The notes below the pieces were generated by a model. That model searched no databases, was not told where the DNA came from, and saw only the letters and a program-made list of their open reading frames with translations. A stretch of DNA of 32,886 nucleotides from UBA11400 sp964550435. GTDB taxonomy: Bacteria; Bacteroidota; Rhodothermia; Balneolales; HLUCCA01. The translations under genes and the position numbers were made by a program. How positions within the stretch are numbered: position 1 is the stretch's first letter; each line of letters starts with the position of its first letter. Location: contig CAZJZI010000028.1 of the NCBI GenBank assembly GCA_964550435.1, forward strand, positions 1-32,886. The letters run 5' to 3'. Of the stretch, positions 1-8,461 are shown in pieces.

Positions 1-48
1 TCAACCGCTCAACCGCTCAACCGCTCAACCGTTCAACCGTTCAACCGT
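1..48. repeat. 8-bp tandem repeat at window edge
   Basis: Six uninterrupted copies of an 8-nt unit: three of TCAACCGC followed by three of TCAACCGT. The array touches the first base, so its true length is unknown. It runs directly into a heptamer tract and lies just upstream of the first gene. A similar octamer array (CGCTCCAC) ends the window, which suggests that assembly stopped inside members of the same repeat class. Confidence 0.95.
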
Positions 49-69
49 TACCCACTCCCAACTTCCCAC
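49..69. repeat. short heptamer tract
   Basis: After the octamers the period changes to seven: TACCCAC, then TCCCAAC, then TTCCCAC, ending four bases before the ATG at 74. The word TTCCCAC recurs in another heptamer tract at 27408-27428. The tract occupies the position where a ribosome-binding site would be expected, and no Shine-Dalgarno sequence is visible. Confidence 0.7.
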
Positions 70-73
70 TCTT

Positions 74-727
74 ATGCCCTTCATCCTATACACCCCACCT
101 CGCCTAACAGAATTACAGACTCATGAACGAGCGGAGTCGTTTTACAAGCTAATGGATACTCGTCGAAGTGTGAGGTTCTTTGCTCCGGACCCGATTCCCG
201 CTCAGGTGCTTGAGCATATCGTTCTGACAGCCGGAACTGCTCCATCTGGAGCACACAAACAGCCTTGGTTTTTTGCTATTGTGACCGATCCGGAAATCAA
301 ACATGCGATCCGTGAAGCTGCCGAGGCAGAAGAGAAACTCAACTATGAGCAGCGATTTACTGACGAATGGAAGGAGGATCTGGCTCCGTTCGGAACAGAT
401 GATGTGAAGCCCTATCTGGATATTGCTCCGGCAATTATTGTTGTTTTCAAACAGTCTTATCGGATCGAAAATGGGGTAAAAAAGAACAATTACTATGTGA
501 ACGAGTCCGTAGGAATCGCGGCTGGAATGCTAATAGCAGCTATACACAATGCTGGACTAGCAACGCTCACGCACACGCCAAATCCGATGAAATTTCTGAA
601 CGAAATTCTGGATCGACCCAAGAACGAGGTCCCGATCTTGTTGATGCCGGTTGGATTCCCCGCTAAAGACTGTGTGGTACCCGACCTGACCCGAAAATCC
701 TTCAATGAAATCGCGAAAGTGTACTAA
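74..727 (+). CDS. iodotyrosine deiodinase-like nitroreductase-family flavoprotein
   Basis: This 217-residue protein belongs to the FMN-dependent nitroreductase superfamily and closely resembles iodotyrosine deiodinase (IYD), which reductively removes halogen from halotyrosines. The FMN-binding RRSVRFF segment is at residues 30-36 and TAGTAPSGAH is at 52-61; the human enzyme has the same TAGTAPSGAH. The substrate-lid triad that defines IYD within the superfamily can be placed: Glu87 and Tyr91 in EEKLNY, and Lys112 in VKPYLD. The C-terminal LPVGFPAK-like segment (LLMPVGFPAKD) and VPDLTRK also match IYD. There is no membrane anchor, as in characterised bacterial IYDs. The gene converges with hemW with six bases between the stop codons. 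Family membership is confident. Substrate is inferred from the lid residues, and a physiological role in bacteria is not established. Confidence 0.88.
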   Translation: MPFILYTPPRLTELQTHERAESFYKLMDTRRSVRFFAPDPIPAQVLEHIVLTAGTAPSGAHKQPWFFAIVTDPEIKHAIREAAEAEEKLNYEQRFTDEWKEDLAPFGTDDVKPYLDIAPAIIVVFKQSYRIENGVKKNNYYVNESVGIAAGMLIAAIHNAGLATLTHTPNPMKFLNEILDRPKNEVPILLMPVGFPAKDCVVPDLTRKSFNEIAKVY

Positions 728-733
728 AACCTC

Positions 734-1978
734 TTATTTCCTTGAAATAAGCTCCAAAATGAGGTAATCTGCCACCGCTAGTGAGGCTTTTTCAATCTTA
801 ATTACTTTGGACTTCACTCCAACAGTATCAATAACCACTATTCCACTCTGTTTCTCAATCCACATAAACTGATTCTGGCTTAACTCATATTCATAGTTCA
901 TTTTCAATTCATCAAGTGATACTCCCCAAGCCGTTCTTAGTCCCATTAATAATCTTTCCTCAGCTAATTGTTCCAAACTCAAATCCTCAGAGTTGACCTT
1001 GAAGCCCCAATTTTGCCCCAATTCCTGATCTCTGGTCGCCGCTCTCAGTTCTTCACTCTTCTCTCTTCTCCCTTCTCCCTTCTCCGAATACCGACGAATA
1101 TCCTTAACTATCTCCCATCTTTTCGCAGATGCTATCTTACCGTGCTTACCCATATGTAAATCCAGTGAGTGAGCACCCGGACCAAATCCGATATATGGTA
1201 CATGCCTCCAGTAATTACCGTTGTGCACTGCTTCATGACCCGGTCGGGCAAAATTACTTACTTCATATCGATGGATACCGTTTTCATCAAGCATTTGGTC
1301 GACAATGGACATATGTCGACTCACGATTTCGTCATCGGTGGGAGTTAATCGTCCCAGTTCAGCTGCTTTCCCAAGTCGGGTTCCTGGCTCGATTGTAAGT
1401 GCATAAGCAGATACATGTGGTGGTTTGAAGCGCAATAATTTTTGGATGTCGGTTATAAGTGACTCATCAGACTGGCTCGGATTCCCATAAATCAGATCCA
1501 CAGTAAAACTTGGAAACTCTATCTGACGTATCAATTCAAGACAATGAATAGCTTCTTCGGCCGTATGTGCACGATTCATGAAGGCGAGCAGTTCTGGATC
1601 AAAGCTCTGAATCCCCATACTTAATCTGGTAACACCAATTGACTTGAGATCCTTCAACATTACCTTATTTACATCATCAGGATTTGCCTCCAATGTAATT
1701 TCCAGCACGTCCGACAACGAACAGCTTCGGCCAATGGTCTCTAGTATCCGTTCGATATCGACTGATCTGAGGCGTGATGGTGTACCTCCACCGAAATATA
1801 TCGAAGTTAGAGTTCGTCCTTCTGAAAATTCTGGTAGTTCGGTCATGATCTGAAGGCAGAGTGCATCGACATACGTCGCTTTTAGCTCTTCACGAGTCAC
1901 GAAATAGAAATCGCAATAGCTACAGGCTTGTTTGCAAAAGGGAACGTGAATATAAATTCCAAAAGGCTGTTTGGGCAT
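734..1978 (-). CDS. hemW: HemW, radical SAM heme chaperone (HemN-like)
   Basis: A 414-residue radical SAM protein. The [4Fe-4S] cluster motif CKQACSYC is at residues 15-22, followed by D-F. Phe at the fourth position (residue 24) is typical of HemW, whereas true HemN coproporphyrinogen dehydrogenases have Cys there. FGGGTPS (62-68) is the SAM-binding glycine motif, and HNGNYW (252-257) fits the HNxxYW signature of HemW, which is linked to heme binding. HemW is known as a heme chaperone for respiratory enzymes. The start is the ATG at 1978, which leaves a normal short N-terminus. Residues about 298-326 form an unusual charged insertion encoded by a heptamer repeat tract, in a loop before the C-terminal LSLEQLAEERLLMGLRT helix. 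The reading frame is intact. Confidence 0.92.
   Translation of the reverse strand: MPKQPFGIYIHVPFCKQACSYCDFYFVTREELKATYVDALCLQIMTELPEFSEGRTLTSIYFGGGTPSRLRSVDIERILETIGRSCSLSDVLEITLEANPDDVNKVMLKDLKSIGVTRLSMGIQSFDPELLAFMNRAHTAEEAIHCLELIRQIEFPSFTVDLIYGNPSQSDESLITDIQKLLRFKPPHVSAYALTIEPGTRLGKAAELGRLTPTDDEIVSRHMSIVDQMLDENGIHRYEVSNFARPGHEAVHNGNYWRHVPYIGFGPGAHSLDLHMGKHGKIASAKRWEIVKDIRRYSEKGEGRREKSEELRAATRDQELGQNWGFKVNSEDLSLEQLAEERLLMGLRTAWGVSLDELKMNYEYELSQNQFMWIEKQSGIVVIDTVGVKSKVIKIEKASLAVADYLILELISRK
1011..1087. repeat. heptamer repeat tract inside hemW
   Basis: Read on the minus strand, the tract is successive degenerate 7-nt units such as GGGAGAA GGGAGAA, then GAGAGAA, GAGTGAA, GAACTGA and GAGCGGC. 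Each unit starts with GA or GG. It encodes the Glu/Arg/Lys-rich segment at HemW residues ~298-326. The words resemble those in the intergenic tracts at 5565-5648 and 20360-20457, so this appears to be a member of a dispersed repeat family sitting in frame in a gene. Confidence 0.85.
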
Positions 1979-2013
1979 AACTGAGACTGATTGGTATAGC
2001 CCCCAAGATACGT

Positions 2014-2053
2014 TAAAAAAACGAAGGCCCGGTAGGGTTCAGCTACCGGGCCT
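2014..2053 (-). terminator. intrinsic terminator downstream of the sensor kinase
   Basis: An 11-bp perfect stem (2025-2035 paired with 2043-2053, AGGCCCGGTAG) with a 7-nt loop. On the minus strand it is followed within two or three bases by a run of seven T (plus-strand A run at 2014-2020). It lies about 160 bases after the kinase stop at 2214 and before hemW, so it should insulate the two minus-strand genes. The rest of 1979-2213 shows no gene. Confidence 0.85.
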
Positions 2054-2213
2054 GTATTCATCCAACCGACTGACACGGAGTCACTACTATGTCGTCGATT
2101 AAGTCCAAATATACAAAGTTTAGTTGTTTTACCTAACCAGAAGCTAAAGTTTTTTAAGAAAATCCGCTTTTTTTACTTATTGGCGCGCAATGAGTAACGG
2201 GACATTATGTACA

Positions 2214-5200
2214 TTATGCACTAACCGGCTCAGATTCTGCGGATTCTGTGGTGATTTCAGCAGGGATGTAAGGTAATTTGATTTTGAAATGGGTTCCTTT
2301 TCCAGGTTTACTATCGATAGTAAGATCAGCCTGTAATAACTTAAAGACTTGCCAAACCAATAGTAGTCCAATGCCAGAACCTTTTTCGTCTTTGGTGCCT
2401 GATGTGGTCATAACATTACCGATTTCAAACAACCTGCTGATTTGATCATCACTCATTCCAACACCTTGATCGATTACATGAAGCAGTAATATATCATTGA
2501 CTACTTCCGCCCGTACGATAATATCAGATTTGTCTGGAGAGAACTTAATAGCATTCGAAATCAGATTTCTAAGAGCGAGTTTTAGCATGTTGACATCCGA
2601 CATGCAGTGTATCTCTTCTGAAATCTGAATAAACAACCGGATTTTCTTTGTTTTTAGAGCATTTGAATAAATTTCAGAAACTTCTCTTATGAGTTCATTT
2701 AAATGGAGTGGTTTCAGGTTAGGTTTCACAAGCCCGGCATCCATTTGAGCCCAATCCAGTAAGTTGATGATTAATGCATTCAACCTCTCAAATGCTTGCC
2801 GAGTCATACGTATCAACTGATTACGTTCTTTAGGATGCAGATTGTCGTAATCAGTTTCCAGTAGAGAGGTTGTTCCAAGCATAGCTTGCATTGGAGACCG
2901 CAAGTCGTGACCTAGTAAATATATGAAATTGTCCTTGGCCTGACTTGCCTTTTGAAGCTCTGCTGACTGTGCCTCAATAATTTTGTTTCGTTCTTCAACC
3001 AGGTGCTTTTCCTGTTGTAGCTCTTTTGTTCGCTCGTTGACCAAAGCGCGCAATTTTTCCTGTTCACGATATTCTTTCTGTAGGTTATACATGAAAAATG
3101 CATATACCATAAGTCCCAAACCCAGCGCTATAATCGCGTAAAACCACATGGATTCGTTCCAATTTGGAGGAATGCTCAATTTCACACTTGAAATTTGAGT
3201 ATTTATCAATCCTGAAACGTCCGAAGCTTTGATTTCGAGTGTGTAATCTCCGTTAGGGATGTTGTTGAATGTAATTCTATTAGGTTCAGTTACCTGTTGC
3301 CATTCAGTGTGGTAACCTACGAAACGATACTCGTAGGTTATCCTCTTCGGTGAAGTATAATGTAACCCACTGAATTGTATTACCAGATCCCGGCTTCCTT
3401 TTGGAATTGTTATGATTTCGTTGGGTTGTAAAACAATAAAATTTCCAGCAGCAACCGATTCTATTACTAAAGTTAAAATTGACGGTGTCCTTCGAATATT
3501 GTTAGGTGAAATACTTGCTACACCACTTTGAGTCGAAAAATACAACAATCCATTTCTATCCAGAATTGCCGCAGGCTGAATACCGCCGTTACCTTCCTCG
3601 TTCCTCATCCCCGAATCTGCGTTGTAGATAATGATGGATGCTCTGGAACTTGGTTCTCTCATGGTTCGAATTAATTCTTGTTTGCTACCCATGAAAATTC
3701 CTCTATTGGTATGCATCCAGAGATTTCCATCTTTTGTATCAATGATAGAGTGAATTACATTGTCAGGTAATCCATTAGCAGTACCGATTGAACCCGAGAA
3801 TGTATCTGAAAAGAAATACAAGCCTTGGGTTTCAGTACCAACCCAAATACCATCTAATTCTGAATCCGGATAAATGGATCTGACTGGTTTATTGAGCATC
3901 CCTTTATCCTTAAAAAGATGTTCGAATCGATTCGTTTCTGAATTCAACCGAGCGACACCTGCGCCTTGTGTACCAACCCAAATTGCTCCATTAGTGTCTT
4001 GGGTTATGTATCGAACAATTCGGTGCTCGAGTCCGGAATCTAAGCCGTAGTCAATTCGCTGACCATTTTTAAAGTATATGATTCCAGCGGCTGTGCCAAT
4101 CCATAAACCATCATCACGATCTGTGTATAATGAAAAAACAGTGTTTAACCCACCAAGTTCACCAAGCCGGAATTGCGTAAACGATCCGTCAGTTCCATAT
4201 CTGAACAATCCAACTTCATAACTGCCAAACCACATTGAACCATCTTTGGTCTCTGCGATACTGTAAACGATTGCAAGAGGTTTTCGACCTGGAGGTATGA
4301 ATTTTCTTATCTGTCCATTTTCACGAATAAAGACGCCATGATCTCTGACCGACATCCAAAGTCTTCCTTTGGAGTCTTCAAACAGGGCTAACATGTTATC
4401 AAAACTTAGTCCGTCTTCAATGCCGATGTACTTGAACGGATTATCGGTTAGTTTAAATAGCCCACCAAGGCGGGTTGCTATCCAAATGTTGCCCTCATCA
4501 TCTTCTGAAAGTCTATGAGCTTGGAATTGATCGATATTGTATTGCTTATCGAATCGAGTGAATCTATTTTCGAAAATTTCTACGAGTTCCCCGGCTGTGA
4601 ACGAAGCAAAGACTCTGCCAGATTTCGTTTTTGTCAGATTTATGAGACCGGTTCCATCGAAGTCCATATCACCGCGTAATCTGGTAACTACACCGTTTCT
4701 CATTCTGTATAAACCGTCATAACCAGAGAAATAAATATCGCCATCCAATTCATACATATATTGGTAGAATGGCCAATCTATGTAGTCGAGTTCAGTTATA
4801 CGCTGTGCAACGTTGTCAATAACAGTATACATTCCTGTTGAATTCGAGAAGTATGGCTGGCCATTTGGGTCGACTACAACACTAAATGACCTTTGATCAG
4901 GATCTGGAAGTGGAATACGCGTCCCCTCACCGGTATCAACGTTATATTTTATAATACCTACAGAAGTTGCCATCCAAACGATATCGTTCTGATATGCAAA
5001 TTGTTCTACACGATAGGGTTGTGTACCAGGGGGATCGAGTATGCGCCTGAATGTAGACCCATTATAGGTATAAGCACCATCGTTTGTACCAAAGAGCAGA
5101 ATCCCGTTTGGGTGATCAAGTACACTTACCACCCAGCGGTCTGTGAATCCGTCTTTTTCGCCTAGGTAGCGGAATTTCTCGTAGTCGTAGTAGATAACCC

Positions 5201-5510
5201 CACCACTTTCTATCATCATCCACAGCCCAGGTACACTTTTAGAAACGTAAAGATCGCGGATTCTATTACTTCTGAAGGCACTATCGACTGACGCATCAAA
5301 TATCTTGAACTGTGTTCCGTTGAAACGAACCAGTCCATTGTAGGTTGCTATCCATAGATATCGATCGGGAGATTGGCGGACAATATTCGTAGAATTGATT
5401 GGTAATCCATCAGACATTGTGTAGCGGGTCACGACAAAGTCTTCACCCACAGAATTATTCTCGGGTACCTGGAGTGGCAGGTAAAGAAGCAAAGTTAGAA
5501 TTAACCACAT
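2214..5510 (-). CDS. two-component propeller sensor histidine kinase
   Basis: A 1098-residue membrane sensor kinase. The N-terminus is a short hydrophobic signal, followed to about residue 680 by repeated two-component propeller blades (for example LWIATYNGLVRF at 52-63, LWMSVRDHGVF at 384-394 and IWVGTQGAGVARL at 510-522), the usual two 7-bladed propellers. A Y_Y_Y-type domain follows at about 690-780, then a transmembrane segment at 788-808, a coiled coil at 815-860, and HisKA with phospho-acceptor His868 (GHDLRSPMQ). The HATPase has the N box at Asn986, DQGVGM at 1014-1019 and GSGIGL at 1044-1049. In Bacteroidota such proteins often carry a receiver and an AraC-type output domain (HTCS). 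Here the chain ends after the kinase, so a separate response regulator is needed and none is nearby. Ligand unknown. Confidence 0.93.
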   Translation of the reverse strand: MWLILTLLLYLPLQVPENNSVGEDFVVTRYTMSDGLPINSTNIVRQSPDRYLWIATYNGLVRFNGTQFKIFDASVDSAFRSNRIRDLYVSKSVPGLWMMIESGGVIYYDYEKFRYLGEKDGFTDRWVVSVLDHPNGILLFGTNDGAYTYNGSTFRRILDPPGTQPYRVEQFAYQNDIVWMATSVGIIKYNVDTGEGTRIPLPDPDQRSFSVVVDPNGQPYFSNSTGMYTVIDNVAQRITELDYIDWPFYQYMYELDGDIYFSGYDGLYRMRNGVVTRLRGDMDFDGTGLINLTKTKSGRVFASFTAGELVEIFENRFTRFDKQYNIDQFQAHRLSEDDEGNIWIATRLGGLFKLTDNPFKYIGIEDGLSFDNMLALFEDSKGRLWMSVRDHGVFIRENGQIRKFIPPGRKPLAIVYSIAETKDGSMWFGSYEVGLFRYGTDGSFTQFRLGELGGLNTVFSLYTDRDDGLWIGTAAGIIYFKNGQRIDYGLDSGLEHRIVRYITQDTNGAIWVGTQGAGVARLNSETNRFEHLFKDKGMLNKPVRSIYPDSELDGIWVGTETQGLYFFSDTFSGSIGTANGLPDNVIHSIIDTKDGNLWMHTNRGIFMGSKQELIRTMREPSSRASIIIYNADSGMRNEEGNGGIQPAAILDRNGLLYFSTQSGVASISPNNIRRTPSILTLVIESVAAGNFIVLQPNEIITIPKGSRDLVIQFSGLHYTSPKRITYEYRFVGYHTEWQQVTEPNRITFNNIPNGDYTLEIKASDVSGLINTQISSVKLSIPPNWNESMWFYAIIALGLGLMVYAFFMYNLQKEYREQEKLRALVNERTKELQQEKHLVEERNKIIEAQSAELQKASQAKDNFIYLLGHDLRSPMQAMLGTTSLLETDYDNLHPKERNQLIRMTRQAFERLNALIINLLDWAQMDAGLVKPNLKPLHLNELIREVSEIYSNALKTKKIRLFIQISEEIHCMSDVNMLKLALRNLISNAIKFSPDKSDIIVRAEVVNDILLLHVIDQGVGMSDDQISRLFEIGNVMTTSGTKDEKGSGIGLLLVWQVFKLLQADLTIDSKPGKGTHFKIKLPYIPAEITTESAESEPVSA

Positions 5511-5564
5511 AACCTGTTAAAAGCGCAGAGTTGGACGTCAGCTAATATAGATTATTTTCAGTAA

Positions 5565-5648
5565 AGGGAGAAGAGATAAGAGTCAAGAGTTGGTAATAGG
5601 TAGTGGGTGTTGAAGTGCACTAAGAACAGGAAGGTCAGGAGGTGCAGT
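5565..5648. repeat. intergenic heptamer repeat tract
   Basis: Twelve consecutive degenerate 7-nt units. The first four share AGAG (for example AGGGAGA AGAGATA); later units include AGTGCAC, AGGAAGG and TCAGGAG. The segment with AGGAAGG and TCAGG resembles one at 20427-20446. It lies between the porin stop and the kinase start. The rest of 5511-5694 shows no clear promoter. Confidence 0.75.
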
Positions 5649-5694
5649 TGAACCTGATTTTTTTAATCTGCCCTATGTGAACTTTGGGCTCAAA

Positions 5695-6831
5695 CTAAAA
5701 GTAAACTTGTACCTGTGCCTGAAGCAGGCGAGTTGAGGTTTGGGTGACGGTATCGTCGCGAAATCCGATGGCGACCGTGATTTTATTCTGAAATGGTTTA
5801 CTGTTGTTAACTTTGAAACTTTGAGACACTCCCAATTGCAGAATAGTTACATCTTCACCTTGAGCACTTAAATTGGTATGCCTGAAGATTTCGCTGTGTG
5901 CAAATATTTCGGTATCTGGTCTAAGTAGGAATCCTGTAAATCCACTGATTCCTGTAAACTGTTGATCAACGTTTCGTTGTAACGTCGTCGGGTCTAGTAC
6001 GTCGTTGAATTGTGTGTGAATGAAATCAGCCTTAAAACGAATCGGAAAGTGCCCAGGGAAGGCACCATGATAGGCATGTGCAGCAATAGAATAGGAATTT
6101 TTTTGTCTACCTGAAGCTCCACCGGTAGCATTGTATTCGGCGAATATCCCGATTTCTGAGTCTGTCGTGTTGTTTAGGAAGTATCGAACTATACTGCTGA
6201 GAGCAAATTCATTTCGCGACGAATATTGGGCTGTATAAATGTCATTGATCGAGCTGCGATAGTTGAATCGATTGCTGCCATTGTGCAAAAAGAGTCGATA
6301 CTCGAATTGATTAGGTTTATAAATGGCCTCAATACCGTAATCACGGGCATCGGTCCCAGACTGATACTTGGTCCAGTACTCTGCGATAGCGATTCGGTCA
6401 ATTGCATCGATATCATTATGTAATGTAAGTGCCATAGAACGAGGTTGGGTACCGGCAAATCGTCCGAATCGAATTGTAAGATCTTGATGGGGTTTGTAGT
6501 CAACTCGAATATCCAGGAATTGTGCGTTAGTACCAGAGCCTTCGAGCTGCGAGAAAAATGAAAGGTTTGAACCAATTCCTACATAAGTGCGGAATCGTAG
6601 GCGGCGTACACCGAATCCGGTACTAATGTTTTCAGACTCAATGTCGGTGCCCAAACTTATCCTGGGTTGGAAGGTAGCCCCAATACGAAAGTTGATTTCC
6701 TGTCCGGCGACATTAACCGGAGATTGGGCTTGAGCAGTGAAAACTGAAATCTGAAATAAGATTACTGCAACTAGATAAGGGATCTTAGTGAAGGGAGAAT
6801 GGGATCTTCTCGAGTGTATTACCTTTAACAT
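5695..6831 (-). CDS. outer-membrane porin, phosphate-selective OprO/OprP-like
   Basis: A 378-residue protein with a Sec signal peptide: basic n-region to residue 19, hydrophobic core about 20-33, and a cleavage site likely after AQA near residue 35. The mature chain is made of alternating amphipathic strands and ends in Phe (VQVYF), the usual C-terminal signature of outer-membrane beta barrels. Segments such as RRLRFRTYVGIGSNLSFFSQLEG (described here by positions 74-96), LDIRVDYKP, IRFGRF and an AIAEYWTKYQSGTDARDYG region resemble the OprP/porin_O_P family. Substrate cannot be told. It is transcribed alone, with a terminator-bounded region upstream that contains a palindrome at 6897-6910. A second start inside the signal region is possible but would shorten the n-region. 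Confidence 0.8.
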   Translation of the reverse strand: MLKVIHSRRSHSPFTKIPYLVAVILFQISVFTAQAQSPVNVAGQEINFRIGATFQPRISLGTDIESENISTGFGVRRLRFRTYVGIGSNLSFFSQLEGSGTNAQFLDIRVDYKPHQDLTIRFGRFAGTQPRSMALTLHNDIDAIDRIAIAEYWTKYQSGTDARDYGIEAIYKPNQFEYRLFLHNGSNRFNYRSSINDIYTAQYSSRNEFALSSIVRYFLNNTTDSEIGIFAEYNATGGASGRQKNSYSIAAHAYHGAFPGHFPIRFKADFIHTQFNDVLDPTTLQRNVDQQFTGISGFTGFLLRPDTEIFAHSEIFRHTNLSAQGEDVTILQLGVSQSFKVNNSKPFQNKITVAIGFRDDTVTQTSTRLLQAQVQVYF

Positions 6832-6896
6832 CGCCTAAAATATATTGGTGGGATTGAATTTCCATTCCAATATCGTGACCTGAATTTGACTAAACA

Positions 6897-6910
6897 ATGA
6901 TTTTAATCAT
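6897..6910. promoter_or_regulatory. palindrome upstream of porin, possible operator
   Basis: ATGATT-TT-AATCAT is a perfect 6-bp inverted repeat, about 66 bases before the porin start. A second pair of 7-bp arms (ATATTGG/CCAATAT) lies between it and the gene at about 6841-6871. The position fits a regulator-binding site, but no regulator or clear -35/-7 pair can be assigned. Confidence 0.3.
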
Positions 6911-7010
6911 ACTGGTCCTGACTTTTAGAGTACCAGTTTTTTAGTTTGAGAGATGAGCAATTAATAAAATTGTTTAATAGCAGACATCGAAATTTGGCCT
7001 GTTAATAAGC

Positions 7011-7039
7011 AAAAAAAACCGGCTAAGCCGGTTTTTTTT
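7011..7039 (-). terminator. strong intrinsic terminator of the pnt operon
   Basis: A perfect inverted repeat with a TAA loop: 13 bases on each side (7011-7023 with 7027-7039), with a CCGGC core flanked by eight A and eight T, so it can act in both directions. It lies three bases after the pntB stop and should end the transhydrogenase transcript. Confidence 0.92.
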
Positions 7040-7042
7040 ATT

Positions 7043-8461
7043 TTATAACTCTTTAATTGCTGAAACGAGTGATTGTAACGACTTCTTCGCATCGCCGAAG
7101 AACATGTATGAATTTGGCAGATAGAACAAGTCGTTGTCGATACCTGCAAATCCTGGATTCATACTTCGTTTGAAGATGACCACCGCTTTGGCACTATCCA
7201 CGTTCAGAATTGGCATCCCATAAATTGGGCTCGCTGGATTGTTTCTAGCCTGCGGATTCACAACGTCATTGGCTCCGATGACCAGAACTACATCAGTTTT
7301 TTCGAGCTCAGGATTAATTTCTTCCATGTCATAAAGCTGTGGATAGGGTACATTAGCCTCAGCGAGCAGGACGTTCATGTGTCCTTGCATACGACCAGCT
7401 ACTGGGTGGATACCGTATTTTACATCAACACCTTTTGCTTCGAGCAAAGCAGCGACTTCTCGGATGGTATGTTGTGCCTGGGCAACTGCAAGTCCATAGC
7501 CAGGAACGATAACCACACGTTGTGCATAGGCAGTCATTACCGCTGTGTCCTCGGGAGATACTTCACGGATAGTTTTGCTTCCATCACCAGACATAGTAGC
7601 CAGTCCTGTTGTTTCTGCCCCGAATGCCCCGAATAGTACATTCGATAACGGTCGGTTCATCGCTTTACACATGATGTTGGTCAGTATGAGTCCTGAAGCC
7701 CCAACCAACGCACCACTGATAATCAATAGGTTGTTGTTTAGTACGAATCCGGCAGCAGATGCCGCAACCCCAGATAACGAGTTCAACAGAGAAATTACAA
7801 CTGGCATATCCGCTCCGCCAATCGGAATCACAAATAGAACTCCAAGCATCACTGATAATCCGATGATTACAAAAAATGGGATCAGATATTCAGGATCCAA
7901 AACAAAGAGAATGGAGGCAATCAATATTACCACTACAATAAGTGCGTTCAGGGGTTTTTGACCCGGGAATGTAATCGGGTTTCCTGACATAGAGCCGTTT
8001 AATTTCATAAAGGCTACAATAGACCCGGTAAAAGTAACGGCACCAATAAAGATACTCATACTCATTGTGAACAGGTCCTGACCCGGTAGACTAACGCCTT
8101 CAATACGGAAATACTCACCGGCAGCAACTAATGCCGAAGCACCGCCACCGAGACCATTAAATAACGCAACCATTTCAGGCATCGAGGTCATCTGGACCTT
8201 TTTCGCCGCGATTGCACCAACTAAACTCCCAACAACAACACCAGCTATGATATATTCAAAAGTGACGATTTCCTGATTAAACAGGGTAACCACTACACCA
8301 ATGAACATGGCAATAGATGCCAATTGATTCCCGGAACGGGCCGTAGCCGGAGATCCGAGACGTTTTAGGCCGATGATGAATAATATAGACGTAAACAGAT
8401 AAACCAGTTGTACGGCATTTGGCAAATATACCAGGATGGATTCAGGTAGGAACGCACTCAT
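7043..8461 (-). CDS. pntB: NAD(P) transhydrogenase subunit beta
   Basis: This 472-residue subunit carries most of the membrane domain (dII, hydrophobic segments to about residue 265) and the NADP(H)-binding domain dIII (about 300-472). Family motifs in dIII are GYGLAVAQAQ (321-330), PVAGRMQGHMN, VIGANDVVNP (394-403) and KRSMNPGFAG (431-440). The complex uses the proton gradient to drive hydride transfer from NADH to NADP+, supplying NADPH. The start ATG overlaps the pntAB stop by one base, implying translational coupling. By eye, the position of E. coli beta-His91 is Asn102 here (MVALFNGLGGG), so the proton-carrying His is probably elsewhere. Last gene of the operon, followed by a strong terminator. 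Confidence 0.95.
   Translation of the reverse strand: MSAFLPESILVYLPNAVQLVYLFTSILFIIGLKRLGSPATARSGNQLASIAMFIGVVVTLFNQEIVTFEYIIAGVVVGSLVGAIAAKKVQMTSMPEMVALFNGLGGGASALVAAGEYFRIEGVSLPGQDLFTMSMSIFIGAVTFTGSIVAFMKLNGSMSGNPITFPGQKPLNALIVVVILIASILFVLDPEYLIPFFVIIGLSVMLGVLFVIPIGGADMPVVISLLNSLSGVAASAAGFVLNNNLLIISGALVGASGLILTNIMCKAMNRPLSNVLFGAFGAETTGLATMSGDGSKTIREVSPEDTAVMTAYAQRVVIVPGYGLAVAQAQHTIREVAALLEAKGVDVKYGIHPVAGRMQGHMNVLLAEANVPYPQLYDMEEINPELEKTDVVLVIGANDVVNPQARNNPASPIYGMPILNVDSAKAVVIFKRSMNPGFAGIDNDLFYLPNSYMFFGDAKKSLQSLVSAIKEL

Noticed and set aside
2054..2213. Short leader-peptide-like frames between the hemW upstream terminator and the kinase stop
   Set aside because: The frames are short, lack ribosome sites, and the hairpin is fully explained as a terminator.
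6910..6944. Terminator-like hairpin ACTGGT/ACCAGT with T run on the plus strand
   Set aside because: No plus-strand gene lies upstream to be terminated, and the stem is only six bases with a long loop.
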